Counted from the stretch's first letter, positions 23,076-35,560 are shown. The stretch is 64,000 nt of DNA from Amaurobius ferox (GCA_951213105.1 OX578136.1:69487230-69551229); one strand, 5' to 3'. Notes: generated from the sequence alone by a model not told the origin. Translations and numbers: made by a program.

Positions 23076-24250
23076 ATTAATAACTTTGTAAGAGTTTAGC
23101 GATTTTTTATCATGCCCATGAGTAATTTATTTTCAAAAATCATGAACAAGTGGGTCATATAGTGCGAAAGATAGAATCGGTGCCATTATAGGTAGAAATG
23201 GGCGAATGACACTTTTCTCGAATTTGAGGATTCTAATCAGGCTGTGTAGAGTTAGTTGCTTAAGAGCTGTTTGTCACTGATGTTAATTTAGCGTAAATGA
23301 GCATCTTTTGTAAAGATGATTAGATATTACATAATATGGTTCTGCACATCTGCTGGACTGTCAAAATGTGGATTGCAGCCAGAAATACTCAAATCCGCAA
23401 ACCCAGCAAGCTTTCAATATAACGAAAAATTTAAATATTTTAATTTTCTACAATTTCTGAATGAAATGTTAGCACAAATTAAAAACGTTTAAGTCTGATG
23501 TTGAACAAGGAGAGGCGTGCTGATTCTTTTTTTCAAATGTTTGTAAAATTTATGTAAACTTTAAATGTTATTAAATTTATTTTCTAATCTACATCTAAAA
23601 CGTGTTTTCATATTTATTACCTGCGCAGGCTATATTTTAGCAACTGCAGCAAATGATACAATTCGCTGAGAGGGTACCTCAAATCCACGTACGATAAATT
23701 CACAACTAATAAAGGAATTGTAGATCATATTTCCAATAGGACAGTTTCATACCATAAGCAAAAGAGGCAAATGCCTGACACCCTCAATTATTAAGAAGCC
23801 TATTTTACTTACCATTTCAGTTTATTTTTAAAATAGCTTTCATCATTTTAAATTGGTACTTTTGGACCTGAGAAATCGTTTCGTGTCCATATGTTCTAAA
23901 ATATAAAGAAGGCTGAATCAGTTTTGAATAATTTTTGAATCCCATAAAGCAAACGCCTTTGAGTTCGGGTCTTAAACGCGCTGATATAAACTAGCCAATA
24001 ATTGTATTAATGACGTGCATGTATTCCCGCCTAGCTTAAACTAGTGAAGTGGATAGAGATGAGATTGTTGGGAATCATACACTCTATTGGATAAACAATT
24101 ATATTGGATCTCTATATGGTTCATATTAGAAAGCGAAAACCGACACTGTAAACTATTCAAATTAACCACAAAACAGTTGCCCACCTGTTACGGTTATCAG
24201 CGCTTCCCTCCTTCCAGGATATTGGGTACGACTATAGCTCTAAGAGATAG
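23076..24250. other. Stretch without a gene
   Basis: No recognisable coding frame, and no repeat shared elsewhere in the window that I could see. Confidence 0.45.
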
Positions 24251-24251
24251 A

Positions 24252-24862
24252 ACGAATTACCACTAGAGATTAGTCGAATTACCACTAGAGTTTAGTCGAC
24301 TTACCACTAGAGTTTAGTCGAATTACCCCTAGAGTTTAGTCGACTTACCACTAGAGTTTACTCGAATTACCACTAGAGTTTAGTCAAATTACCACTAGAG
24401 TTTAGTCGAATTACCACCAGAGTTTAGTCGACTTACCACTAGAGTTTAGTCGAATTACTACTAGAGTTTAGTCGAATTACCACTAGAGTTTAGTCGAATT
24501 ACCACTAGAGTTTAGTCGAATTACCACTAGAGTTTAGTCGACTTATCACTAGAGTTTAGTCGAATTACTACTAGAGTTTAGTCGAATTACCACTAGAGTT
24601 TAGTCGACTTACCACTAGAGTTTAGTCGAATTACTACTAGAGTTTAGTCGACTTACTACTAGAGTTTAGGCGAATTACTACTAGAGTTCAGTCGACTTAC
24701 TACTAGAGTTTAGTCGAATTACTACTAGAGTTTAGTCGACTTACCACTAGAGTTTAGTCGAATTACCACTAGAGTTTAGTCGAATTACTACTAGAGTTTA
24801 GTCGAATTACCACTAGAGTTTAGTCGAATTACCACTAGAGTTTAGTCGAATTACCACTAGAG
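24252..24862. repeat. 22-bp satellite array, about 28 units
   Basis: Unit GTCGAATTACCACTAGAGTT + TA. Two positions vary recurrently: CGAATT/CGACTT and ACCACT/ACTACT. Both edges carry an AGAGATAG..ACGAATTACCA variant (start ~24243, end ~24861), which suggests the array expanded inside a single ancestral pair of boundary units. Non-coding. Confidence 0.97.
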
Positions 24863-24869
24863 AGATAGG

Positions 24870-25190
24870 ACGAATTACCATTAAAGGGGGAATTCAAAAA
24901 TTCGGCCCGTTAGCTTCAGTCCGGACATCAATACTATATATGTACAAATATGTAGTCTTCTAGGTTACCGGGCTGCTTCTGCAGAGCCTGGAAAGACACA
25001 TGCACGCTTGACAATTTTTATATAGATTCTCCGCACCTGGCGGCGGAAGTCGATAACTCGGCCCCATTTGTTCTGTCCTATGGTTGATAAGTTAAGTATG
25101 CAAAGATGTAGTCCAAGTCACCGGGTTGCTGTTTAGCGAGATGGGTGGGTCTGGAATGACAAAAACATGTTAAAGAATTGTTGTAAAAAT
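24870..25190. repeat. GC-richer dispersed repeat (family G), copy 1
   Basis: Contains two diverged tandem units sharing AAAGATGTAGTC..AGGTCACCGGG, TCTGGAA and TTCTCCGCACCTG. Related, diverged sequence recurs at about 27655-27985 and 55500-55750. No protein domain recognised. Confidence 0.5.
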
Positions 25191-25264
25191 ATATAGACAT
25201 CCTTTCCATGTAACATATCAGTTGGCATAAAGATATTCTATATTTGCACCATTTAAAAACAGAT

Positions 25265-25945
25265 TTTTACATTTTACAACGTAGTTGAAAAGTGATTACA
25301 ACTTTGGTCATTCTGTCTGTCTTTCCGTTCGCACGATAATTGCCGTGACAATAACTTTATGTTGTTGATACGGCCAGTAGGATATGTGGAAATGAAAATG
25401 AATAATATCACCCAATCAGTTTCGAATTTAACCCGGGCTGCATAAATTACATGCATTCAATCCTATGGGACTTATTTTTTCAAACATTTTCAAGTAAAGT
25501 TAAAATTCCTTATTTGCTTCGAAAATTACAGAAAATATTTAAATTATCACATAAAATATGTAAAATAAATTTCAGCAAAATATGCTATTAAAATAAAAAT
25601 TGAAACAATAATTACACTAATGATATATGAAGAGATCACGTGACTCATTGCCAAATAAAATATGGCATCCATTTCTTTCAGCTGCGTAAAGATCGTGATG
25701 CGCAAAGATCGTTTAAATTTATATTTAGTTTACGATCGTGGTGCTTAAAAATCGTTTAAATTTATATTTAGTGTTGCATCTGTCACAAAACCGTTTTAGT
25801 TTTGCGTATTATCTTTATCTAAATTATGCGCCGATGCAATTACATTATTTTTGATTTTAAGTGATGAAGTATTCATTGATTTTACATAGAGAGGCAGACG
25901 ATGTATATTTCGATGACGTTATTTGAATAAAGTTCATTTAGTGTA
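25265..25945 (+). mobile_element. Family B element, copy 3 (partial)
   Basis: Has the 5' half (ACATTTTACAACGTAGTTGA, TCTGTCTTTCCGTTCGCACG, AACCCGGGCTG) and part of the middle, including a locally duplicated ATCGTTTAAATTTATATTTA. It lacks the 3' terminal hairpin. Confidence 0.75.
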
Positions 25946-26086
25946 ACTAAAATGGAGTTAGAAAGGCGATAAAACCCCTATGGAAGAAACGCTGAAAAAT
26001 GCCATAATGCTTTGAGAATTATATCTAGGTGTCGCTAGTGTTAGTAAAGTGCTATTAATAATTGACACGACAGAAAAACGGCGTTT

Positions 26087-27308
26087 TTAACACTTTACAA
26101 CAAAGTTGAAAACTGTTTATGACATTGTTCATTCTGTCTGTTTGTCTGTCCGTTCGCACGATAACTGCCGTAAAAATGACTTTATCAAGAAGAAATTTTA
26201 GTATGTTGTTCAGACGGTCTATGAGATCTATGGGAATATAAATGAATAATATCACTCAATTAGTTTTGGATTGAACCCGGGTTGAAAAAATGGAATACAT
26301 TGAACCCTATGGGACCTAATTTTTCAAACATTTCTTAAGCGGATTTAAAATTCACAAATTGCTTCGAAAGTTTTAAGAAATATTCAAATTATCCCATAAA
26401 ATATATAAATAAATTTCAGCAAAATATATTCAGTAGTTTATTAAATAAAAATTAAAATAATAATTACACCTTTTATACGAAGCGATCACGTGACCCACTT
26501 CAAAATAAAATATGACATCCATCTTGTGTCAAAATCGTGATTTGTAAAGTTCTTTTTAATTCATATTTAGTGTTGTATCTGTCCTAGAACTGCTTTAATT
26601 TTGATTAAATTCTGTGCATTTACATACTGAAACAACACAATTACAATATATTTGAGTTCAAATGATCATCCAAAATTGATTATTTCTATAACGAAGCCTA
26701 ATTTACACTTATGGAAAATGTAAACAGCAAAATATGTAGAATGAGTTGTATAAGAATTGCTGCATTTCTTTAACGCAAAATTATTTAGCTCATGGAGTCT
26801 GCAATATAACTGATATGAATGAAATATTCATTGATTTTACAGAGAGAAGGACGATAAGCTTTTAAATAAAATAAATTATTATAGTATTGTGATGAATAAA
26901 ATGATTGGAAAAATGTTTATGAATGAAATTCTGCTTTAATTGAGAGTGCCAGGCGTGTTATATTTCGATGACGTCATTTGGATAAATTTCATTTGTTTTC
27001 GATGGAGTTTTCAAATATAATAAATTATTATAGTATTTTGTTAATTTTAAAAATATTACCGAAGAATGCATCGCATTTTAGAGATGTTTAAACCAGGCAA
27101 TTTATATTTCAATACCGTCATTTGAATGAAGTTCATTTTTTTCGATGAAGTTTTAAGATTTAAAATCTAATAAATTATTATAGCATTGTGATAATTTTTA
27201 AAATGTTACCGAGGAATGTATCGCATTTTAGAGATGTTTTAATAAAATTGCATTGAAGTTGGAAAGTGTTTCATAATCAATTCTTTATACATGATTGATC
27301 TTTTTTGG
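26087..27308 (+). mobile_element. Family B element, copy 4 (full length)
   Basis: Complete ~1.22-kb unit from TTAACACTTTACAACAAAGT to ATGATTGATCTTTTTTGG, with all conserved blocks. The open frame at 26055-26255 is a shadow of the conserved 5' block and recurs in other copies. No coding capacity. Confidence 0.85.
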
Positions 27309-27345
27309 TAGTATATGTATTTTTGATTATTTTTAAATTAAGGGT

Positions 27346-27434
27346 TATAAATAACCAGAATATTATGAGTATAAATAACCAGAATATTATGAATATAAAT
27401 AACCAGAATATTATGAGTATAAATAACCAGAATT
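27346..27434. repeat. 24-bp tandem repeat, about four units
   Basis: Unit TATAAATAACCAGAATATTA + TGAG, with one G-to-A variant unit and a decayed last unit. Directly downstream of family B copy 4. Confidence 0.95.
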
Positions 27435-27654
27435 TTTTTTAGTTGCAGAATAGAGTATAGAATCTATGTAGGTAAAAATAAATTGAAAAATAAAATGATT
27501 TTGACTGCGTAGGAATATTTTTTTTTGTTTCAGTTCTAACTTGCTTTGAGCTAAGTCTGAATTGAAAATTCGCTCAGTTAGTTTCTGCTCAGTGAGGGAT
27601 TCTATGAGCCACTGAAAAGCTTCTGAAATGTCTGAAAAGATTTTCAACCATCCC

Positions 27655-27985
27655 CCATGTTTTCCGTTCCTAGAGGAAAAAGTCGACAATCTGGCTCCTT
27701 TTGAATATGCCCTGTGGTTGATTCTATAAATCTGCGAAGATTCATCCTTCTAGGTCAACGGGAAATAAACATGGAAGGTGTGGAAAAACCTATCAGAAAT
27801 CTGACATTTTCTCCGCACCTGCGGAGAATCAAAAATTAACTCTCGTAAGGTTCTGCCTCCATGGTCATTTTAAGTGCTCAAAGATTAAGACTTTTTTTAG
27901 AAGAACAATGATTCAGGTCACAGACGGGGCGTGGGGGCTGTTGGAAGTCTGGAAAACACATCCACGTAGGACAATTAATATAAAT
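27655..27985. repeat. Family G dispersed repeat, copy 2
   Basis: Shares with 24870-25190 the TTCTCCGCACCTGCGG block, a GTTGATTCTATAAATCTGCG-type segment, CTTCTAGGTCAACGGG and a TGGAAAACACATCCACG..GACAATTAATATA end. Diverged, with no domain recognised. Confidence 0.5.
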
Positions 27986-28690
27986 TGTTAGACAGTTATT
28001 AAAAGAGCTGAATAAACAAAATAAATTTCACGGAACATGTCCCTTAAAGCTGTTTAGCACACGAACGCTGCACTACTTATAAAAAGTTAAATAAGTTGAT
28101 TGTTTATACTTACTTGATTTAATTGTGTTTTTGCCCTAAAGAGCCTTAATTTATGACCCAGATAAGCTCTTCTATTTATTTTTATGCTCCAAAATAGTAG
28201 AAGAAATTTAGAACTATAAATCGAACTGTCTGCTGAGGTTTTTTTAGAAAACAATCATAATTCCTTTTATAGTGTTTTCGTTGGATCGTGACTGTGAAGC
28301 TAAATCTGGGCTCTAATTTTGTCCTATACATCATGGGTTTATAATAAATAATATTTTTTTAGAATACATGGTGCATATATAGGGAAAGCATTGTAAAAGG
28401 TACTGTAATTTTATTTCAAATTTTTGATGTATTTATATGTTTTGGGAACAGTAAATCACAAAGTAAGTATTTTAAAAATGGAGTTTCTGGGTGTGCTTTT
28501 CTTTGAATATGTTAGAACTTATGCACAGTATATCTATCCAATCCAACTCCAAATGTAGCCATTTTATTTTCACGAAATTTGATAGTTGTGCGACATGCAT
28601 GGTGTAGAACAAAATTCTCTGGAGAATAGAAAATGTATTTATTTGTTTCTAAATTGTTCGTAAAAAGCGAAAGAACAAAGTTGAATAAAT
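27986..28690. other. Stretch without a gene
   Basis: AT-rich. The minus-strand open frame at 28512-28712 overlaps the start of the tandem array and has no domain. Confidence 0.45.
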
Positions 28691-29375
28691 CTCCCACTGC
28701 AGATAATAGCACCCATATACCGCTTTAACGCTCATTATGAAATAAAATAGAGGGTAAGAACAAAGTTCCCATTACAGATAATATCATTCATTCTCAATTA
28801 TAATGAAAAAAATAGAACAGCAAGCTATAATAATGATCTCAATAAAGATAACAGCGTCCATCAACCGATTTCACGTTCATTATAAAACAATAGAAGATAG
28901 TTAGAATGAAGCTCCCACTGCAGAATCCATGGACTGCTTCCATGCTTATTATGAAATAAAATAAAGTTAAAATAAAGCTTTTATTGCAGATAATAGCATC
29001 TATGGACCGCTTTAGCTTTTGTTATGAAGCAAAAGAAGAATGTTAGAATAAAGCTTTAATTGCAGATAGCAGCATCCATGGACCACTTCCGCGCTTATTA
29101 TGAAGCAAAAGAAGGAAATTAGAATGAAACCAGAACTGCAGATATCATCCCTGGATCGCTTTTGTTTTCATTATGAAACATGAAAAAATTAGAATGAATT
29201 ATCGCTTTAGATTTTATTATGAAAGAAAAGAAGAAGGTTAGAATAAAGCTCTCGCTGAAGATAACAGCATCCATGGTTCATTTCTGTTGTTAATATGAAA
29301 CAAAAGAAGATTGATAAAATAAAGCTTTCATTGCAGGCAACAGCATCCATGGACCTCTTTCTTGATGATTATGCG
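28690..29375. repeat. Degenerate ~72-bp tandem array, about nine units
   Basis: Units built on CACTGCAGATAATAGCATCC, ATGGACCGCTTTAGC, TTATTATGAAA.AAAAGAAG and GTTAGAATAAAGCT. Units vary in length by deletion. CATCCATGGACC is the most constant motif. Much older than the satellites at 17-24 kb, judging by divergence. Confidence 0.85.
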
Positions 29376-30269
29376 CTCGTCAGAGAGGAATAGTTGATGT
29401 CAGAAGAAAAAAAAAACTCCCCATGCTCTACAATTCTGCAAATCTCTATAAAAACCGATAAATAATGGTAGTATTTCATTTTTCGAATCTTATAAAGGTC
29501 GCAAAATGTTGGTACATAAGTTTTCTAGCTGCCATTGCAGATATTTGTTATTTCATGCTTACGAGCGCATAATTAGTGTGAAGTCGATGCATGAATTTAA
29601 ATATCTGTAATGGGAGCGTGTATATATGATTAACCATAACAAATTGACTCATTTTTATGGAATTTCTACAAAATGAATGAAACCAGTACTACCAAATAAA
29701 GATATTCCTATTGTTTATCTCCTAGAGGGGTGTCGGGGACAGTTGGTAATAGGGAAAATTGTCACATTACTGATAAATAACATTAGACTTTTTAATCCAA
29801 TTATATTTGAAGGATCACCATATGATTATTAATTTAATTTTTCCATATATATTAAATTTCAATTTTAATGTAGTATAAAAATTGCTTAAATGCAGCATTT
29901 GTCTCTTTTAATAGTTCAATTTTTCTCGATAAGTATTTTTTTAATATTTCTATTTGTATGTAATGCATTTACTTACTCGCATTTTACCTTTATTAATACT
30001 AATTGATTACAGTATCTTATAGTTTGAAGTAAAAGAAGTAAAGTGATAGCTAATTAGAGATTAGTATTAAACAAGTTTTAAAATAATTTGTTAATTATGC
30101 AACCTTTATTAAGGCGAATACTTTAAAAATATGTATCTGAGCACTATATATTTCTACTATTTAAACTATTTCTAATTTGACAAGAGCATTTTCCAATGAA
30201 TATTTTCTTTATTTTTTATCTTCTCAATAAAGATAGAAAAAATGACACTCATATAAGATTCATGACGAT
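29376..30269. other. AT-rich stretch without a gene
   Basis: No coding frame, array or dispersed repeat recognised. Confidence 0.45.
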
Positions 30270-30355
30270 GCCTGTGTAACTCAGTGAATAGATAACTGGA
30301 CTCCAGATTCAGGTAAGAAAGCCTGCAGACTCATGACCTATCCTATGATGCAGAA
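30270..30355 (+). repeat. tRNA-derived SINE head, degenerate
   Basis: TGTAACTCAGTGAATAG resembles a tRNA A box, and GGACTCCAGAT resembles a tRNA-Trp-like anticodon arm. The B box is decayed. The trailing TATGATGCAGAATGTTGATAA resembles the 3' segment of the SINEs near 48.9 and 51.5 kb. Confidence 0.45.
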
Positions 30356-30372
30356 TGTTGATAAAGAGAGCA

Positions 30373-31864
30373 AAAGTCTAATGTGGGCAGCACATAACTT
30401 TCGTTATATAAAGCAATGAACTTACTGATTTACAATCCAAAAATAATGTATAAGATCCACAGTACTGCGCTTTCATCGTTGTATTGTACATTTGGAGATT
30501 TTCTGGATGACAACATGTAAAACTTTTTCAAAATACTCAATTAACATATATTTCGGGCAACTCTAAATACACAATTATCAAAATTGATAATATTCTCAAT
30601 AAGCTATATAATTCATATATTAAAATATTTTATTAATTAATTCAACAATTAAGCGTCATTTTCATTAATTGAGCGTTACTCTTGAAATTTTGACAATTTG
30701 TGAAATCTAGGACCGCCCGACCAACCAGAAAGGTGTAAGGTATAGGCAATCTAGGACCGACATATCAGCAAGTTGGCGACACTTAGCTACATTATTCGCG
30801 AAGTTCGCCAAATGCATCACCAAATGTTGCAGACAAACCGAGAGAAGAGCATTTCTTATATACTAGAAGGCATGTACGTCAAATGGCGGAAATCAGTATT
30901 TGCGAAATATTACTTTCCATTTGTCGTCATTTTTATCTATTTGGCGACATTTTGGTCACTTTGTTAACAATTAAAATAGTCTCCTAGTTGGTGACGTTCC
31001 GCTAAATTTCTCGCCAAGCGTTACGGACGGAGAAATAAGTTATTCTTTTAGTCTACTCTGTTCCTTTAAAGATAATGAACTTTCATCAAATAGTCGTCTT
31101 TTTCATTGATTTAGCGTCATTTTTAGCAATTTGGCAACATATTCGTTCATTTGACAACATTAAATAAAGTCGCCAAGTTGGCGACATTCTGCTAAAATAT
31201 CCTCAAGCGTTATGTACAGGGAAATAAGTTATTCTTATAGTAGATAAAAGAATATTGGCGTCCAAATACAAAAGTATTACTCAAAGTATCTTTTCTAATG
31301 AATGGAACGACTTAGATCCACAAGAATGACGTCAACAAATTTATCGCATGATATTACTTATGAAAAGTGAACATATTTCACAATAGTTAATATTTTTTAT
31401 TGTATATGATTTTTTGATAATTTCTTTTAATTGTGTATTATCTCGAGAACGGTTTATGCTAGCGTTCTAAAATTTATTTCAATCGTTTTCTAATAAAAAA
31501 TTACATAATAAATGACTATTTATGTAACTCTAGGTTTAGATTTTTTATGATTTTTTCAAATTTTCTCTCGAAAATTTAGTGGGGTTCTGAACATTCAATT
31601 GCGCATAAAAACAATAGGCTTCCAGTATTCATAGATTACAATTTTTGTAAAAAAAATTGCATTAGAATTTCTTCATTCGTTCGTGAGATATCGTCTCCAT
31701 AGACTCACTGACACAAACACGCACAGGCATCATCTGAAAAATGTTTGATTCGTGTTCAGGGATGCTTGAAAAGTGGACTCTCGTGAAAAACTCGAATTCG
31801 AATTTTCGACCCCGTCACAATACTGCCCTTATACATTATACAACGCATATAAGGAAAGTAAAAA
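30373..31864 (-). repeat. Family R1 repeat, long copy
   Basis: Runs from the hairpin end (TCTAATGTGGGCAGCACATA) to the TTTACTTTCCTTATATGCG end, read on the minus strand. It has the AATTCGAATTCGAGTTTTTC block, AGCATCCCTGAACACG and GAGTCTATGGAGACGATATC. Its body holds two GGCGAC-rich modules (about 30770-31030 and 31085-31215) and a truncated inverted SINE tail (30711-30752, GACCGCCCGACCAACCAGAA). No protein motif. The 64-codon frame at 30773 lies in the GGCGAC module. Confidence 0.65.
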
Positions 31865-32449
31865 GGTAACTGCTGAGACAGAATGGGGGTATATTCGTTA
31901 TGGCCATTGTGTCTGTCCCTTAACCTATAAGGATGTAAATGTGACGTTATCTTCATTGTGGCTCCGTGGTTATTGATAACCGTATTGGTATCGAACAATA
32001 CTGGTATCGATATTAAGTAATAGTACGGTTAGGTAGAAAAATACGTACTATAAACAGCATCATTACTAATCAAAATTATGAAATAAACACTGGGATGTGT
32101 TTCATAATGTAAATAGCTAAGTTATACGTGTTCGATGCCCCATGCAAAGACTGAAAAAGTCTAGCGTAGTAGCAAATCTTAATTTGCTTTTATTTTAACA
32201 TCTACTAAGAAAGATGAAACGGAGCATAAACAGTTTAGTCACGTCCGGAGTTCTATGTCACCTAATCCGTTCTCATTTTTGTTCTTTTGAAACTCAACAT
32301 ACAAGAATACATACACTGGAGCAAAATGATTTTGTGCAGGAGCATGTGCCACTGGATTTGAGTTTTGAATGACTTTGAGCTACACATTTTACAGAAAGGT
32401 TTTGTTCAAAGTAATTTTTAAAATGCAGTGATTTTTTATCGATCATGGA
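31865..32449. other. Stretch without a gene
   Basis: AT-rich. A local GGTATCGA..TACTGGTATCGATA pair occurs at about 31985-32015. Nothing else recognised. Confidence 0.4.
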
Positions 32450-33010
32450 AATCGAGCATTAAACAATGTTGTGAGACCAGAAGTAGATCTCACATGTATT
32501 TTGATGAGACAAGTTTATGCCCGTTATTTATTGTGTCCGAAACATCGAACAATACTTGTAGTCTGGATGGCGTCGAGGTTTACAGCAAACCATAAATTTA
32601 GGAGCGTCAAGACCGAGGGGGGCCGGGCGGGCCCTTACAAGGATGCCAAGAAGCGACATTGGTTCAATGATTAACCGATGAAGAAAGTGGTTGTCGCGTC
32701 ACACTGGATGCTCCAAATGAAAGTAAAGGGGGAGTGACACCTCCGAGGGAAAAAGAGCCACAACCTGTGACATAAGGACAAGAACGATAGACTGGGTAAA
32801 AAATGTAAGAGATTAACAGCTCGAAATCAAGGAGCACGAAACTTAAAAAGATGTGTCGACTACGAGAATGACAAAGTACGAGTGTCGAGTCAGCAGTACA
32901 ATATGATCGTCGAATTACTTGTGTTGAATAAGTACTTTGAGTCTAATTCAGTAATATGGTCGGCGAAGTTCATGGTGGTGACAAAGTTCAAGACAGACTT
33001 GAAGGTATGT
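32450..33010. other. GC-richer relic of unknown origin
   Basis: Base composition stands out from the surroundings (for example GGGGGGCCGGGCGGGCCC at ~32618-32635). Frames in this block are short. It may be the decayed end of a retroelement, but I recognise no motif that proves it. Confidence 0.35.
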
Positions 33011-33880
33011 ATGTGTTCCTCAAAAAGATATCTAGGTCTAAACATATATTAGGCAAGTTAGGTGGTCTCACATGTTCCCGCCATCGAAATAATATAATGA
33101 ATTGTGTAATGAATTTAATAAGTATTTTATGTTAATAAATGTTTTATTGTTAAAGTTAAAATGGTGTGATCCATTTAGTAATATATTAATTAATAATTCT
33201 GTTACAGAACTCGAGCGAAAGTCAAAGAATTGGAGGGTTTTATAAAGCGGCACAACAATGCAACGTACAATAATAAATAAGTCCACTATGTACGATTTAC
33301 GGCCATGCTAAAAGATAGATATGAATAATGATAATTAATCAAAGAGTATAGCTGTAAGTATCTTTTTTATTTGTGTACCACAAATGTCAGTCGGTATATT
33401 ATGCTATTACCGCCTATGGCTGGGATGGTATAGAAATAACCTGCCAGAGTGTTAAAAGTATTAGTTCTGAGTTTACAGCAGGTTCTGTTTGATTGTAAGT
33501 TTTAGATTTATAAGTAACTCGAAGTAATTTATACCCGGGAAAAAATATATATATTAACTGTTGAAGAGAATTTCCTTTCCTCTCGTCCGTATGTCCAATG
33601 AATAGTCTAAAAGGTATTGCCTACGTAGGTATTAGCTATAGTTAAGGTATTGCATACAATGCCCCACTGTAATAAAACTGTAATCAGCTATCGTAGTACA
33701 TGAATCAGGAATTTGGGAAGAATCAGGAAGATTGTTTATTACATTTAGTACCACAACGAATTAACTGGCGTTGCGTGGGTCCTAAATAAGGGCATGCTAC
33801 GTAAATAATGCAGATACAGATACCACCACTCTTATTTCAAATCGCCTGTTTTGGGCCAAATCATTCCTCCTTTCGTTTCA
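33011..33880. other. Stretch without an assignable gene
   Basis: Includes ACTGGCGTTGCGTGGGTCC (~33763-33781), which loosely recalls the LTR/primer-binding junction of gypsy-like elements. No second LTR was found, so no element is called. Confidence 0.35.
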
Positions 33881-33894
33881 ATCTATATCCTTTA

Positions 33895-34000
33895 GTTTCT
33901 ACGCATGCGCCGTCACGCGCAACTATTTTCCACGCATGCGCAAAAACGCCTACTTCTTCCCATAGCAGCGCGCAGCAAACCGTAGAAAAAAACGGGTTTG
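33895..34000. promoter_or_regulatory. CpG-containing island with two NRF-1-like motifs
   Basis: In otherwise CpG-poor DNA, ACGCATGCGC occurs twice (33901-33910 and 33932-33941), with CACGCGC between and GCAGCGCGCAGC just after. The 10-mers match the core of the animal NRF-1 palindromic site. A promoter role is inference. No first exon or adjacent gene is recognisable. Confidence 0.25.
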
Positions 34001-34189
34001 AAAATTTCAACTCTTATGCATTTAGTTGAAAATAAACAGGAAATAGACAAACCAAGAGCATTTTTTTAGAATGAGAAGATATACATCTTTTATTGGCATA
34101 ATATAGAATTGTATCAGTTTTCCTCTTTTTGATGCGGTGAAACATGAAAATAAGAAATGAATGTTTCGATGTATTTGAAATAAATTAAT

Positions 34190-34660
34190 AAATATGAAAG
34201 AATTATGAAATTATTATTGAAATTATGAAAGAATTAGATTATGAAATTATGAAATTATGAAATTATGAAAGAATTAGATTAGAAAAATTATGAAATTATT
34301 ATTGAAATTATGAAATTATTATTGAAATTATGGAAGAATTAGAAATATGAAAGAATCCTATGAAATTTAGAAATTATGAAAGAATTAGATTATGAAATTA
34401 TGAAATTATGAAATTATGAAAGAATTAGATTAGAAAAATTACGAAATTATTATTGAAGGAAAACCTATGAAAAATAGAAATTATGAAAGAATTAGATTAT
34501 GAAATTATGAAATTATGAAATTATGAAAGAATTAGATTATGAAATTATGAAATTATGAAATTATGAAAGAATTAGATTAGAAAAATTATGAAATTATTAT
34601 TGAAATTATGAAATTATTATTGAAATTATGAAAGAATTAGAAATATGAAAGAATCCTATG
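34190..34660. repeat. GAAATTAT-rich complex tandem array
   Basis: Built from GAAATTAT, GAAAGAATTAGA and GAAATTATTATT modules arranged in longer blocks of about 100-150 bp. One block ends AAATATGAAAGAATCCTATG at both ~34345 and ~34650, so both short-unit slippage and block duplication occurred. Confidence 0.9.
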
Positions 34661-35180
34661 GATTCTGTTCAAAAATCTAGAGAAAGAACCATTACCTTAA
34701 CTTTCCAATGATATCAAGACTGAAACTGATAATAATTTTGATCACAAATAAACTCATTTGTGTGGAAATCGTCCACCATTGTACTAGTTCGGCTAATCCA
34801 GTACTGAATTTCGTGGCTGGCTGAAACTTAGACTTTTGCTACAGGAGGCATGGGCAGACAGACTAACTGACAATTAATGTATTTTATTATGTATAATTTA
34901 CTAGAAAAACTATATTAGAATTTCAGCTTTCGGATTAGATTGTATTGTAATATTTTGATGTTGTTTTGTTCATTTTATGCACATCATACATACTATTATA
35001 TTTAGCAATAATTTAAAAGGAATTCCGTATTAATCCCATCATATTGGTATATACAGTCAGTTTCACTCGTGCTTGACATGCATCTAAACCCGGATTCTAT
35101 GTTTCAGATGAATAGTGAGTAGACAGTTTAGCCACAAGTGGGTCCTGAAACACGCAGGAAGTACTCTGTGAGTAGAATGA
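34661..35180. other. Stretch without a gene
   Basis: No coding or repeat call beyond chance. Confidence 0.4.
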
Positions 35181-35560
35181 ATGTTTTTACTTTCCAATAC
35201 ATGGTAATGTATAGGCAAAGTATTGGCATCATGACGAAAATCGCAACTCAAGTTTTCGACGGATCTACACGTTTTGGGACCTCTATCTCTTGCGTGACGC
35301 ATGTGTGTATGTCAATCGTGTGTGTCTGTCTGTGCAATGTATGTATCAACATTAACTCAAAACTATTTGGCCAAATTTCATAAAATTTGGTAGGTAAATA
35401 AGTTACTGGTGTGTGATCCTGGTGCTAATTATTTTTTGGTATAATGCAGGATAAAAGAACCTATCGTTTGTGCAAAATGGCCCGAAAAAAATGTATGTAC
35501 CCACTCTAACTAAAAAACTAATTGCCCAAATATCACAAAATTTGGTAGATAAACATGTGG
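35181..35560 (+). repeat. Microsatellite-cored repeat (family R2), copy 1
   Basis: Shares with the reverse complement of 46.6-47.06 kb the AAAGTATTGGCATCATGACG..CTCAAGTTTTCGACGGATCT, ACACGTTTTGGGACCTCT and CAAAATTTGGTAG blocks, with a GTGTGT/GTCTGTCTG core. An open frame at 35138-35383 runs through it but is explained by the repeat. Confidence 0.6.

Noticed and set aside
24252..24862. CRISPR or telomere-like array
   Set aside because: Contiguous 22-bp units without spacers. The unit is not TTAGG-like.
33720..33790. Solo LTR with primer-binding site
   Set aside because: Only a loose resemblance in GGCGTTGCGTGGGTCC. No paired LTR, target duplication or gag-pol fragment nearby.
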